Below are positions 56,024 to 64,000 of a stretch of DNA of 64,000 nucleotides, piece after piece. The position numbers and the translations under genes were made by a program. Below the pieces are notes generated by a model, which was not told where the DNA came from, made no database searches, and saw only the letters and a list, made by a program, of their open reading frames with translations. Position 1 is the stretch's first letter; every line of letters begins with the position of its first letter. Source of the DNA: an uncultured Corynebacterium sp. (GTDB lineage: Bacteria; Actinomycetota; Actinomycetes; Mycobacteriales; Mycobacteriaceae); assembly GCA_943914355.1 (NCBI GenBank), contig CALUBS010000001.1:1-64000 (forward strand), given 5' to 3'.

Positions 56024-57367
56024 CTATACCGAGGCGACGACGGCAGAAAGCCTGCCTGCCACCTTGCGGGCGTGTTCCTCTTCTGCAGCTTCCACCATGA
56101 CGCGGAACAGCTCTTCGGTGCCAGAGGGTCGGAGCAGGACGCGGCCGGTCTCCCCGAGCTCTTCTTCTGCCTCCACGATGGCCTGCTTGACCTCGGCAGA
56201 ATCCATGATCGCCGCCTTATTGGATACTGGAACGTTGATGAGCACCTGCGGCAATACGGTCATCACGGAGGCCAATTCCTTCAGGCTCTTTCCGGACTTG
56301 GCCATACGGGCCATGATGGAAAGGCCGGTGAGGGTGCCATCGCCGGTAGTGGAGTCATCGGGAAGCACGACGTGCCCGGATTGCTCGCCGCCCAGGGAGA
56401 AATCGCCGCGGTGGAGCTCTTCGAGCACATAGCGATCGCCCACCGCCGCGTGGCGGACCTCAATGCCTTGCTCCTCCATGGCAAGCGTCAGGCCCAAATT
56501 GGACATGACCGTGGCCACGAGCGTGTTAAAGCGCAGGTCATTGTCTTCCTTCATCCCTACTGCGAGCAAGGCCATGATCTGATCGCCATCGACGACGTTG
56601 CCTTCGGCATCGACGGCGAGGCAGCGGTCCGCATCGCCATCGTGGGCAAGGCCCAAATCGGCGCCGTGTTCAAGCACCGCTGCCTGGGCTTTTTCGATAT
56701 GGGTAGAACCACAGTTCTCGTTGATATTAAAGGCATTGGGCCGGTGGTAAATCGGAATAACCTCAGCGCCTGCTGCTTCATAGGCACTGGGAGCGACCTT
56801 AGACGCCGCGCCATTAGCCGCATCCACGACCACCTTGATGCCGCTTAAGTCAGTGGATACGACTTCCTTGAGGTGCTCTAGGTAGCGCTCACGGCCATCG
56901 GGGGCCTCCGAGATAATCCGGCCCAACTTCGTGCCCGTTGGGCCTTCCTCAACGAGGTTATCCATCGCGGCCTGAATCTCATCTTCGACGCTATCCGGCA
57001 GCTTCTTACCGCCAGCGGAGAAGAACTTAATGCCGTTATCCGGCATCGGGTTATGGGAGGCAGAGATCATCACGCCGAGATCCGCTCCGTAATCATCCGT
57101 CAAAAAGGCGATAGCTGGGGTAGGAAGCACCCCCACGCGCACAACGTCCACGCCGCGCGACGCCAAGCCGGCGGCGATGGCGGCATCGAGCATCTCGCCC
57201 GATACGCGGGGGTCACGGCCGATGATTGCCAGTGGGCGGCGCTCATAAGATTCGCGCTGCGCAGTAAAGACCTCCGCAGCCGCTTGTCCCAGCGTCAAGG
57301 CCAAAATGGGAGTCAGTTTTTTATTCGCGAGGCCGCGAACTCCATCGGTTCCAAATAGTCGAGTCAT
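56024..57367 (-). CDS. glmM: phosphoglucosamine mutase
   Basis: This enzyme converts glucosamine-6-phosphate to glucosamine-1-phosphate for UDP-GlcNAc. The 447-residue product starts [12 protein letters not shown], with the phosphoserine loop [12 protein letters not shown] (about 100), the metal loop DGDADRC and the sugar-binding GGEQSGH. Upstream in-frame codons are non-coding. It is placed as in other Corynebacteriales, downstream of the rpsI region, but here a BCCT gene intervenes. Confidence 0.96.
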   Translation of the reverse strand: MTRLFGTDGVRGLANKKLTPILALTLGQAAAEVFTAQRESYERRPLAIIGRDPRVSGEMLDAAIAAGLASRGVDVVRVGVLPTPAIAFLTDDYGADLGVMISASHNPMPDNGIKFFSAGGKKLPDSVEDEIQAAMDNLVEEGPTGTKLGRIISEAPDGRERYLEHLKEVVSTDLSGIKVVVDAANGAASKVAPSAYEAAGAEVIPIYHRPNAFNINENCGSTHIEKAQAAVLEHGADLGLAHDGDADRCLAVDAEGNVVDGDQIMALLAVGMKEDNDLRFNTLVATVMSNLGLTLAMEEQGIEVRHAAVGDRYVLEELHRGDFSLGGEQSGHVVLPDDSTTGDGTLTGLSIMARMAKSGKSLKELASVMTVLPQVLINVPVSNKAAIMDSAEVKQAIVEAEEELGETGRVLLRPSGTEELFRVMVEAAEEEHARKVAGRLSAVVASV

Positions 57368-57527
57368 GAAAACAATTATGCCCTGTAAGTCCCACCCGTT
57401 GCATGTTTGGGGCATCGGCAAGCGGGCTAATTAGGTAACCAACATCACGAAAAATGTCCTTGTGATAAAAAGCAAAATTTGCCTAAAGTCGTACTTTTTG
57501 GCATTTATATGAAATTGTTAGCTAGGT

Positions 57528-57533
57528 TATACT
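57528..57533 (+). promoter_or_regulatory. -10 element of the BCCT gene
   Basis: TATACT lies about 29 bases before the BCCT ATG in a markedly AT-rich upstream region (57420-57540). A matching -35 element is not obvious. GAGAGGA (57551-57557) is the ribosome-binding site. Confidence 0.5.
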
Positions 57534-57562
57534 TCACTCTTTTGCCCTAGAGAGGATCAACG

Positions 57563-59488
57563 ATGAACGAACCTAGATCTTCAGGTGACAAGTCACCTGA
57601 AACTACCTCGCAGAAGGCTCGCTCAGCCATTGCGAAAGCCGCTTCTGGGGAACGCGCTATTCATCCAGCCCTCATTCCCGGAGTAAGTGTCGAAAACACC
57701 CGCGCAGATTTCAAGACCAATAAAACCGTCTTTGCGGTGGCCTTGGCATCAACCTTCGCCATCATCCTGTGGGCCATCATCGCCCCAGATAATCTGGCCA
57801 GCACAGGAAGCACCATGCGGGCATGGGTCGTCCAAAACTTTGGATAGCTATTTACGATCATCATGATTGCCACCACGGCATTCCTGCTGACAATCGCCAT
57901 CGCCCCAACCGGAAAAATTAAACTCGGCGCCGATGATTCCAAACCCGATTTCTCCCGCAACGCATGGATCGCCATGCTCTTTGCCGCCGGTATGGGAATC
58001 GGCCTGGTCTTCTACGGCCCGATGGAGCCGCTTGCCCTATTCTTGACTCCCCCGCCGTACCTTTCCGGCGTCGAATCCGGTAGCCAAGAGGCCATCCTTC
58101 CGGCCTTTGCCCAGGCGGTCCTGCACCATGCTACCTTGCCGTGGATGATCTTTGCGCTGGTGGGCGGTGCGCTTGCCTATGCCGCTTATCGACGCGGCCG
58201 TATCCCGCTTATTTCCTCGCTCTTTGAGCCGCTCATTACGGATTCGAATAACCGGGTATTTGGAAAGATCGTCGATATCTTCGCGGTATTGGTCACCCTC
58301 TTCGGCACGGCTACCTCCCTGGGTATCGGCGCGCTGCAGATCCGTACGGGTACCTCTATCCTTACCGGCAAGCCTTTAGAGGGCAACGGAATCATGGTGG
58401 TGATCATTACGATCCTCACCATCTTTTTCATTCTTTCCGCGATGTCCAGCATCAAGCGCGACATCCGCATCTTGTCCAATATCAACATGGGCTTGGTCAT
58501 CGGCCTCGCGGTCTTCGTTCTCATCACCGGGCCGACGCTCTACATTCTGGACCTGCTTCCCGCCTCCCTTCTGCAATTCTTCAAGCACTTCGAAGACATG
58601 ATGTCCCTATCCGCCTCCCAGGGTGAACCGGAGAAGGAATTCGTCACCGCATGGACCATGCTCTACTGGGCGTGGTGGATTTCCTGGTCGCCCTTCGTCG
58701 GCATGTTCATCGCGAAGATTTCCCGCGGCCGCACCATTCGCGAATTCGTCTTCGTCATCATGCTCGTGCCTACCACCCTGTCGCTTTTCTGGTACGTCAT
58801 CTTTGGTGCCACGGCTATCAAGACTCACCTGGACGGTGATGGAATCGAGATTGAAGGTTCCGGCGAGAATGTGATGTTCGACCTCATGAGATCGCTACCG
58901 CTCTCTAGCATCACCACGGTCATCGTCCTCCTCGCTGTGGTCGTCTTTTTCAATACGGCCGCTGACTCCGCTACCAACGTCATGGGCTCTATGTCCCAAT
59001 CGGGCCGACCGGTACCTTCGACCGCGATTTCTGCAATTTGGGGCGTTGCCCTGGGCGGCATTTCCCTGTCCCTGCTGCTTATCGCCGGCAAGGATGCGCT
59101 CAGCGGCCTGCAGTCCATCATGGTCTCCAGTTCACTGCCGTTTACCTTCATCCTCATCGGCATCATGGTGGCCTGGGGCAAAGACCTGGCACGCGATCCC
59201 GCTATCCTGCGCAGGAAATACGCCCATGCCGCCATTGAGCGCGGCACCCACCTGGGCCTCCAAGAACACAATGGCGACTTCGTATTCAGCTCGTCCGCCG
59301 TTCCAGAAACCCACGGTGCCGGGGCCGAAATTGAAAACGATGACCCGTACCTCCACGAGTGGTACACCATCAACGCATCGGATGAATACCTCGCAGAGCA
59401 GGCAACCCTCCGCGAAGAGCGCCGCGCCGAGCTCAAGAACTTTGCAAAGAAGAAGACCGAGGACAAGGCCGCAGAAGACGATGAATAA
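57563..59488 (+). pseudogene. BCCT-family compatible-solute transporter interrupted by an in-frame TAG
   Basis: Two open frames in the same phase join across a single TAG at 57845-57847. Together they make a 641-residue BCCT protein (BetP/EctP/LcoP type, usually about 600-650). The junction reads QNFG-stop-LFTIIMIATT, where relatives have a tryptophan (FGWLFT), so one TGG-to-TAG change explains it. Downstream features are intact: GMGIGLVFYGPMEPL, the WWISWSPFVGMFIAKISRGRT helix (part: WISWSPFVGMFIAKIS) and a charged C-terminal osmosensor-like tail. It is probably a recent nonsense allele, a sequencing error, or subject to readthrough. Confidence 0.85.
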
Positions 59489-59532
59489 CCTCCCTGTTTA
59501 ACCGGTCCTCTCCCCTTAGGCCCTCAGCCCCT

Positions 59533-59590
59533 AGCCCGCCTCTCATCGCACTGCGCATTAGCACTCACTGCGATGAGAGGCGGGCTTTTC
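59533..59590 (+). terminator. strong terminator of the BCCT gene
   Basis: An 18-base-pair perfect stem (left arm 59533-59550 starting AGCCCGCC; right arm 59569-59586 ending GGCGGGCT) is followed by TTTC. It is the most stable hairpin in the window. Confidence 0.9.
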
Positions 59591-59739
59591 TCTGTTCCTA
59601 CAGTCCGTGGTGCACTGCGGCGCGCGGGCTTCATCGTGGCCCTCGGCTGAGCGCTTTTGCCTCGCGCAAGGCTAATCTTCAAGAGGTTGGCCAGGTGGGG
59701 TTTGGCCGACCCAATCGAAGGGGGCATCGGCAAGAGCGA

Positions 59740-59782
59740 GAAAACGACAAAGCCGCCGCCTCCCAAAATGGGAAGCAGCGGC
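59740..59782 (-). terminator. terminator of rplM-rpsI
   Basis: On the minus strand GCCGCTGCTTCCCA pairs with TGGGAGGCGGCGGC around TTT (two mismatches), followed by TTTGTCGTTTTC. It lies 35 bases after the rpsI stop. Confidence 0.75.
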
Positions 59783-59817
59783 AGTGCACGGCGCTTGCGC
59801 GCGCAGTGGAAGCGAGA

Positions 59818-60360
59818 TTAACGCTTGGAGTACTGCGGTGCGCGACGTGCCTTGTGCAGACCAGCCTTCTTACGCTCAACTGCACGAGCGTCACGGGTGA
59901 GCAAACCAGCCTTCTTCAAGGCGGAGCGATCAGCCGGGTTGTAGATGTTGAGTGCACGAGCGATAGCCAGGCGCAGGGCGCCGGACTGACCGGTCGGGCC
60001 ACCACCGTTAACGGTGACCTTCAGGTCAAACTGGTTCTCACGGTCCAGCAGGGTCAGCGGGGTGAGGACGTCCTGCTGGTGCAGCTTGTTCGGGAAGTAC
60101 TCCGCGAACTCGCGGCCGTTAACCACGATCTGGCCGGAGCCAGCAACGAGGCGAACGCGAGCGACGGCGCGCTTACGGCGACCGACGGTCTGAATTGGGC
60201 CCTCGTGAACCGGAGCAGCGGCCTCAACCTCTGCCTCGGTCTCAGGGTTGGCGCTAGCCAACGAATCACCGATGGTGTTGGTGAACTCTTCGGTAGCGGC
60301 GCTTGCTGCAGCGATGTCAGCAGCCTCGGCTACATTGTTGTCGATGTTCTGCTCAGCCAT
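59818..60360 (-). CDS. rpsI: 30S ribosomal protein S9
   Basis: uS9 contacts P-site tRNA with its C-terminal tail. The 180-residue product has an acidic N-terminal extension of about 55 residues common in actinobacteria, then the S9 core ([32 protein letters not shown] in part) and the conserved ending RRAPQYSKR. Its ATG overlaps the rplM stop as TAATG. Confidence 0.97.
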   Translation of the reverse strand: MAEQNIDNNVAEAADIAAASAATEEFTNTIGDSLASANPETEAEVEAAAPVHEGPIQTVGRRKRAVARVRLVAGSGQIVVNGREFAEYFPNKLHQQDVLTPLTLLDRENQFDLKVTVNGGGPTGQSGALRLAIARALNIYNPADRSALKKAGLLTRDARAVERKKAGLHKARRAPQYSKR

Positions 60361-60803
60361 TACTGTGCCACCTGCTTAAACTCGAAGGTTTCCGGCTTCT
60401 GACCGGCGTACGGGTGCTCATCGCCTACGAAGACGTGCAGCTTCTTGATGGAAGCGCGGGAGAGCTTGTTGTGCGGCATCATACCGGCAACAGATTCTTC
60501 GATAACGCGGACCGGGTTGGCGTCCAAAGACTGACCCAGGGTCATGGACTTCAGACCGCCCGGGTAACCGGAGTGGCGGTAGCGCATTTCGCGGTCGCGC
60601 TTGGTGGAAGAAACGTGAATCTTGTCAGCGTTGATGATGATGACGTGGTCACCGGTGTCAACGTTGGGTGCGAACTGTGGCTTGTGCTTGCCGCGCAGCA
60701 GGTCTGCCACGGTGGAAGCAAGCTTGCCCAGCACCACGTCAGTAGCATCGATGACGTACCACTTGCGGGTGATGTCACCGCTCTTTGGGTGGAAAGTAGA
60801 CAA
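60360..60803 (-). CDS. rplM: 50S ribosomal protein L13
   Basis: uL13 is an early assembly protein of the large subunit. The 147-residue product has [45 protein letters not shown] (in part) and MLPHNKLSR-like [16 protein letters not shown] choose the TTG start because AAGGAG sits seven bases upstream; the frame before it belongs to the leader. It is the first gene of the rplM-rpsI operon. Confidence 0.96.
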   Translation of the reverse strand: MSTFHPKSGDITRKWYVIDATDVVLGKLASTVADLLRGKHKPQFAPNVDTGDHVIIINADKIHVSSTKRDREMRYRHSGYPGGLKSMTLGQSLDANPVRVIEESVAGMMPHNKLSRASIKKLHVFVGDEHPYAGQKPETFEFKQVAQ

Positions 60804-61188
60804 AATGACTCCTTGAAAGTCTGTCTCGGAACTGCCGGCCAGCGCTAAGCATCCATTCGCTTCCCAACAGCGGCCGGTGGAGACCTGCGGGAAGCGCTTC
60901 GCCAGCTGCTTGCCGACGAGCGAACACATAGGACTACAACTTTAGCTGCTGCTGGCAGAAAAGACCAAAACGCCGAAACCGGCACCTTCTCAGAAAGAAA
61001 AGGTACCGGTAAAAGAGGTTCTAGGTGGCGGTTTCTGTGGTTGGTTTCTGCGGTTAGCTTCCGTGATTAGCGCGGTGCGGGGACGGCAGCTGCGTTCGCC
61101 TCCTGCCGGATGGATACGGGCACAGGCACCGCTCGTCCCTCCTACCGCGCTTGAAGAAGCAGGCTAGTTAGATACCGCCAACAGTGCG
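60804..61188. promoter_or_regulatory. rplM leader and spacer after the WXG100 genes
   Basis: This 385-base gap holds the terminator of the WXG100 operon (60978-61010), and the promoter and roughly 150-base leader of rplM. An open frame on the minus strand overlaps the leader but has no gene character. I see no recognised L13 leader structure. Confidence 0.5.
60978..61010 (-). terminator. terminator between the WXG100 genes and rplM
   Basis: On the minus strand ACCGGTACCTT and AAGGTGCCGGT pair with one mismatch, followed by TTCGGCGTTTTGG. It ends the esx transcription unit before rplM. Confidence 0.7.
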
Positions 61189-61476
61189 TTAGCCCCAGCT
61201 AGCGGCGGCGCGACGGTTGACATCGCTCATGGCGTCATTGCCCTGAGAGACGGTCTTGGAGATGGTTGCCAGCACGGTATTGAGTTCCTGTGCCGCCTTA
61301 TCCCACTTGGCCTGCGCCTGGTTATAAGCCACTGCGGATTCACCTTCCCAGGTGCTCACCATGGGCTGAAGGCGGGATTTGAGGTCGGCCAAGGTGCTGT
61401 TGATGCGGCCGGAGGTGGCGTTGATATCAGCTGCGGCAGAAGAGATGGCGCCGAATTGGTACTTGATCTCGGACAT
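61189..61476 (-). CDS. WXG100 protein (ESX-4, EsxT-position)
   Basis: The 95-residue helix-turn-helix hairpin protein has the central WEG (about 43) and ends ASWG. WXG100 proteins are secreted as dimers through type VII systems. It lies directly before rplM, the place of esxT in M. tuberculosis ESX-4. The partner gene is 44 bases upstream. It lacks the C-terminal YxxxD/E export signal, which is usual for one member of each pair. Confidence 0.88.
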   Translation of the reverse strand: MSEIKYQFGAISSAAADINATSGRINSTLADLKSRLQPMVSTWEGESAVAYNQAQAKWDKAAQELNTVLATISKTVSQGNDAMSDVNRRAAASWG

Positions 61477-61520
61477 GTGGAAAATGGTTCCTTTCGAAAT
61501 TGCTGGTGGAGGTGGCTGGG

Positions 61521-61835
61521 TTACAGGGCTAGGCCGCCGCCAACCTTGGAGAAGGCCTCAGTGTTTTCGGCTTCGACGTTGTCAAAGTTGCGGGCATTGC
61601 TGCGGATGTTTTCAGAAATCGAGGTCAATGCCTCGCGCAGCTGCTGTGCGGAGGTGTTGTAGCGCTGCATCAAGTTATCGAATGAAACCTGCGCCTGGCC
61701 GGCCCAGCTGCCGCGGACAGAATCCACTACACCCTGTAGGCGGGTGAGCTCGCCTTGGACTTCGTCATTGGTGTTATCCACGCGGCCGGCAGTGGAGACC
61801 ATGACATCGGCTTGTGTCTTAAAAGTCTGAGACAT
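61521..61835 (-). CDS. WXG100 protein (ESX-4, EsxU-position)
   Basis: The 104-residue WXG100 protein has WAG at about 44 and a C-terminal tail, NFDNVEAENTEAF, that could contain the helical export signal, although the canonical Tyr is not obvious. It forms the expected dimer with the next gene's product. It has its own upstream element (44-bp element B), separate from the eccC unit. Confidence 0.88.
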   Translation of the reverse strand: MSQTFKTQADVMVSTAGRVDNTNDEVQGELTRLQGVVDSVRGSWAGQAQVSFDNLMQRYNTSAQQLREALTSISENIRSNARNFDNVEAENTEAFSKVGGGLAL

Positions 61836-61906
61836 AACAGTGCGCCCCTCCTTAGGGCGGGAAGAGATGTTGAGTGTGATTTCCCCCGAAAAAGCTTCTG
61901 TGCTTT

Positions 61907-61950
61907 CTCACCGTTATTGGACTGAGCTCAGGGCCATATGGTTCCCAGTA
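61907..61950 (-). promoter_or_regulatory. 44-bp element B upstream of the WXG100 pair
   Basis: On the minus strand TACTGGGAACCAT, thirteen bases, CAGTCCAAT, then GGTGAG, the same layout as element A (55964-56007). It lies about 71 bases before the first WXG100 ATG. The identical spacing suggests shared transcriptional control of the two loci. Confidence 0.75.
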
Positions 61951-61967
61951 AGTTAAAACTTTTCTGG

Positions 61968-63131
61968 TTATTTCTTACTCAGGGACTCGGTGGCCATCCG
62001 GCACGCGGCTTTTTGCACGGCATTGGCGTTATGGCGGGTATGGCACCCCACCGACATGTGGTGCCCGGTATCTTCCCAGATGGTCCATTCCACAACGGAG
62101 CCATCGCCGGGGTCTTCTATATAGTGCAAACGCCCTGCGTCCTCGGATACATCGCGCAGTTCCGGATCCCTATCCACCTGCGCTTTTATTTCATCAAAGA
62201 GCGCCTTGGCCGGAACGTTAAAAAGCGAGTCCGACGCTAAGAGGATCCTTAAATCAGGGTCTTTTCCTGAGGCGGTAACCAGCCCTTCCTCCACGGTGGC
62301 TTGAAATCCGGTGGGAAGGACAACGGAGAGCCCTTCAATATCGAGGCGTTTTTCGCCTGGGTTGAGCTCGCCATCACCGCCCGCGTCGCCAGCCGCACCG
62401 TCGCCATCATCGCTGCCACCGCCACCAGATTCTTCCGCCGGCACGGAATCGGCGGCACTCGCAGCGGTGGTGCTTCCGGCAGTAGTACCGGTCTCGCCAT
62501 CGTCTTCATCATTAGACGCATTCGCGCCCATAGCCCACCACGAGGCCCCAACGACGGCAAGAATCACCACGACGATCGCGACGTGGAACATATCGATGGC
62601 ACCTATCCAACCGCGCAGCTTATCGCCCCACCGCGTGCCTGCTTCCTGCCCCTTGCCTGCTCGCGGGCCAGTTCCAGTTCCGGCTCCGGGTCCGGCTTCA
62701 GTCCCTGCCTCCGGAGCCGCTTCCGCGCGTTCCATGGGGACATCCATCTGGGCGGTCGGCGCGGATTCTGGGGCGGCCGCAACCGATTCAGTACTTCGTG
62801 CTGGAGTTGATTCCGGTGCGGGTGTTGCATCTTGCTGCTGCACGCGGGCGCCGGCTACATCGAGCTGGCGGGTCAGGATGGTCACCGCTTCCCGGGAGAT
62901 AGCGGTGCCCGAGGGATCCGCGATGACGGATACGTCCACGTCCGGCCAAGCTGATCCAGCGATCTTCGCAATCTGGTCCATGACGTGGCCTAAGGCTTTG
63001 CCTTCTACGATGCCGGTTCCAGCGAGATCGTAGCGGTACACGGTTTCCGGGCCTTCAAAGACAGTGGCCGCATCCATGACGGTCACCGTAATTGTTGCCG
63101 GTGGCGCGGATGTAGGCGTATCTGTAGACAT
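61968..63131 (-). CDS. type VII secretion-associated membrane protein (Rv3446c-like)
   Basis: The 387-residue product has an N-terminal domain with VTVMDAATVFEGPETVYRYD (in part) and DPSGTAISREAVTILTRQLD, a Pro/Ala/Glu-rich linker, one transmembrane segment (about 185-205), an Asp/Gly/Ser-rich stretch and a C-terminal domain ending in conserved tryptophan and cysteine residues. This matches the T7SS-associated family found between eccC4 and esx genes. Its ATG follows the eccC stop directly (TAAATG). It is probably an accessory of ESX-4; the mechanism is unknown. Confidence 0.8.
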   Translation of the reverse strand: MSTDTPTSAPPATITVTVMDAATVFEGPETVYRYDLAGTGIVEGKALGHVMDQIAKIAGSAWPDVDVSVIADPSGTAISREAVTILTRQLDVAGARVQQQDATPAPESTPARSTESVAAAPESAPTAQMDVPMERAEAAPEAGTEAGPGAGTGTGPRAGKGQEAGTRWGDKLRGWIGAIDMFHVAIVVVILAVVGASWWAMGANASNDEDDGETGTTAGSTTAASAADSVPAEESGGGGSDDGDGAAGDAGGDGELNPGEKRLDIEGLSVVLPTGFQATVEEGLVTASGKDPDLRILLASDSLFNVPAKALFDEIKAQVDRDPELRDVSEDAGRLHYIEDPGDGSVVEWTIWEDTGHHMSVGCHTRHNANAVQKAACRMATESLSKK

Positions 63132-64000
63132 TTATTCTTTTCCTTCCCCATAGACCACCTGGGCAATTCCCAGGTTTTCGCCGCGGATGCTCCACTGCCC
63201 GCGGCCGGGCGGCTGGTGGCTGGGCTTGAGCCCAAAGATGGTGCCTTCGTCGCGGTCGGCATCGAAAAGCAGGAATGCAGGTTGCAGGTCGCGCACCGCG
63301 GAAAAGAATTGGCCGAACAGCGCCCGTCCGATGCCGCCGGATTTTCGGGCGATTACCATGTGCAAGCCGATGTCCCGCGCGTGCGGCAGAAGATCGATTA
63401 AGGGTGCGAGGGCGATATCGCTCACCAAGTCCGCATCATCAATCACCACATAAATATCCGGGCCCTCCCACCAATCGCGGGTGGCGAGTTGCTCCGGGGT
63501 GATATCCGGCCCCGGCAAGCGTTGTTCCAGCGTGCGCACGGTATTGACGATTTCCTCCTGCGCACTTGATTGCGTCGCGGCATAGGCCGCCACCATGTCC
63601 GGATCCAGCGTGCCCAGGTGAGCACGGCGCTGATCGATGACCACCAGTCGCGCCTCCTCCCGCGGAAGGCTACTAACCCCACGCATTATCTGTGCCAAGA
63701 AATTGGACTTGCCGCAGCCCTGGGCACCGATGGCAACTAGGTGCGGTTCGCGCTCCGGATTCCACGCCAAAGTGGAAAGGTCGCGCCCGCCGATGCCCCA
63801 GGGGATGCCACTAGTAGGTGCTTCGCCATGGGCGGCGAGCGCCTCTGGGGTCAGCACCGCGGGCAGCATCTTCAACCGCGGTGTGGGAACGGCGTTAGCA
63901 TGCACGCGGCAGATATGGGCAATGTCTTGATTCGAGGTGTGGGCGAGCAGCATATTTTCGCCGGCCTGTGTCAGTCCCCTGCCCGGCGCGCTGGGCAGTT
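63132..64000 (-). CDS. eccC: EccC-type FtsK/SpoIIIE ATPase of the ESX-4 system (C-terminal part)
   Basis: EccC is the motor ATPase of type VII secretion, and its C-terminal nucleotide-binding domain recognises WXG100 substrates. The frame is open to the window edge, so the N-terminus is missing; the visible start-like ATG is internal, because PSAPGRGLTQAGENMLL continues upstream in frame. Seen here are the linker LPSAPGRGLT, Walker A GAQGCGKSN, Walker B VYVVIDDADL-like IYVVIDDADLV and the ending QPPGRGQW. It is followed immediately by the T7SS-associated gene. Confidence 0.88.
   Translation of the reverse strand, partial: LPSAPGRGLTQAGENMLLAHTSNQDIAHICRVHANAVPTPRLKMLPAVLTPEALAAHGEAPTSGIPWGIGGRDLSTLAWNPEREPHLVAIGAQGCGKSNFLAQIMRGVSSLPREEARLVVIDQRRAHLGTLDPDMVAAYAATQSSAQEEIVNTVRTLEQRLPGPDITPEQLATRDWWEGPDIYVVIDDADLVSDIALAPLIDLLPHARDIGLHMVIARKSGGIGRALFGQFFSAVRDLQPAFLLFDADRDEGTIFGLKPSHQPPGRGQWSIRGENLGIAQVVYGEGKE

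Larger units (their letters stand above)
59489..59817. other. spacer between the BCCT gene and rpsI
   Basis: This 329-base convergent spacer holds two terminators (listed separately) and a near copy of the dispersed motif, GGCATCGGCAAGA (59724-59736). An 80-residue minus-strand frame crosses it, but its composition and overlap with both terminators argue against a gene. Confidence 0.6.

Noticed and set aside
57863..59488. A separate, intact shorter BCCT gene starting after the TAG
   Set aside because: It would lack the first transmembrane helix, has no ribosome-binding site, and is exactly in frame with the upstream N-terminal part.
59524..59766. 80-residue minus-strand frame downstream of rpsI
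   Set aside because: It overlaps two convincing terminators and has arginine-rich shadow composition.

Overview
The window looks like chromosomal DNA of a Corynebacterium. It is GC-rich, and gene order follows the conserved mycolic-acid actinobacterial backbone: metYX, folD, trmL, dnaE2, imuA'/imuB, guaA-guaB3-guaB, rsdA-sigD, a whiB gene, groEL/groES, t6A genes, alr, glmS, glmM, rpsI/rplM, then an ESX-4-type secretion locus. From memory this runs roughly parallel to the M. tuberculosis Rv3340-Rv3447 stretch. MetQNI, the PH-domain pair, DUF5319 and an AspT/SucE-like transporter fit Corynebacterium best. I saw no rRNA, tRNA, CRISPR array, phage or intact insertion sequence.

Region 1 (1-11.8 kb) holds a truncated MocR-like regulator, a slipin, a quinol-type NO reductase with a translationally coupled cysteine-bearing membrane protein, a metallo-beta-lactamase-fold protein, the metY-metX methionine operon, a DUF222/HNH protein, folD-DUF3017 and trmL. 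Region 2 (11.8-24.7 kb) holds a PH-domain pair, a DUF2975/XRE pair behind a palindromic operator, dnaE2 with a LexA-like box, the metQNI importer, a sucrase/ferredoxin-like protein, a lipoprotein, and imuB-imuA'. With dnaE2 these encode a complete SOS mutasome. Region 3 (24.8-35.6 kb) holds a second DUF222/HNH protein, the guanine-nucleotide genes, the sigD-rsdA stress module with a divergent WhiB protein, a decayed UvrA-like gene end, and groES-groEL under a CIRCE element.

Region 4 (35.6-44 kb) carries an AAA/DUF4143 ATPase whose start codon lies in an exact 23-bp-period repeat array, an ABC exporter divergent from a two-component system, and the tsaB-rimI-tsaD genes. Region 5 (44-53.5 kb) has the AspT-family transporter, tsaE-alr, glmS, a large FAD/Fe-S dehydrogenase and a hydrolase-fold protein lacking its catalytic serine. 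Region 6 (53.5-64 kb) has a three-gene operon encoding an EspC-like small protein, a 596-residue Pro-Glu/Cys-rich protein and a short helical protein. Its upstream element is shared, at identical internal spacing, with the WXG100 pair of the ESX-4 locus about 6 kb away. I consider this operon the best candidate for an undescribed system: a predicted satellite of the type VII secretion locus. Between them lie glmM, a BCCT transporter interrupted by one in-frame TAG, and rpsI-rplM.

Other signals include a 13-base motif (GGCATCGNCAAGC) scattered through genes and spacers with a strand bias, DnaA-box-like pairs in front of both HNH genes, and several probable leaderless promoters.
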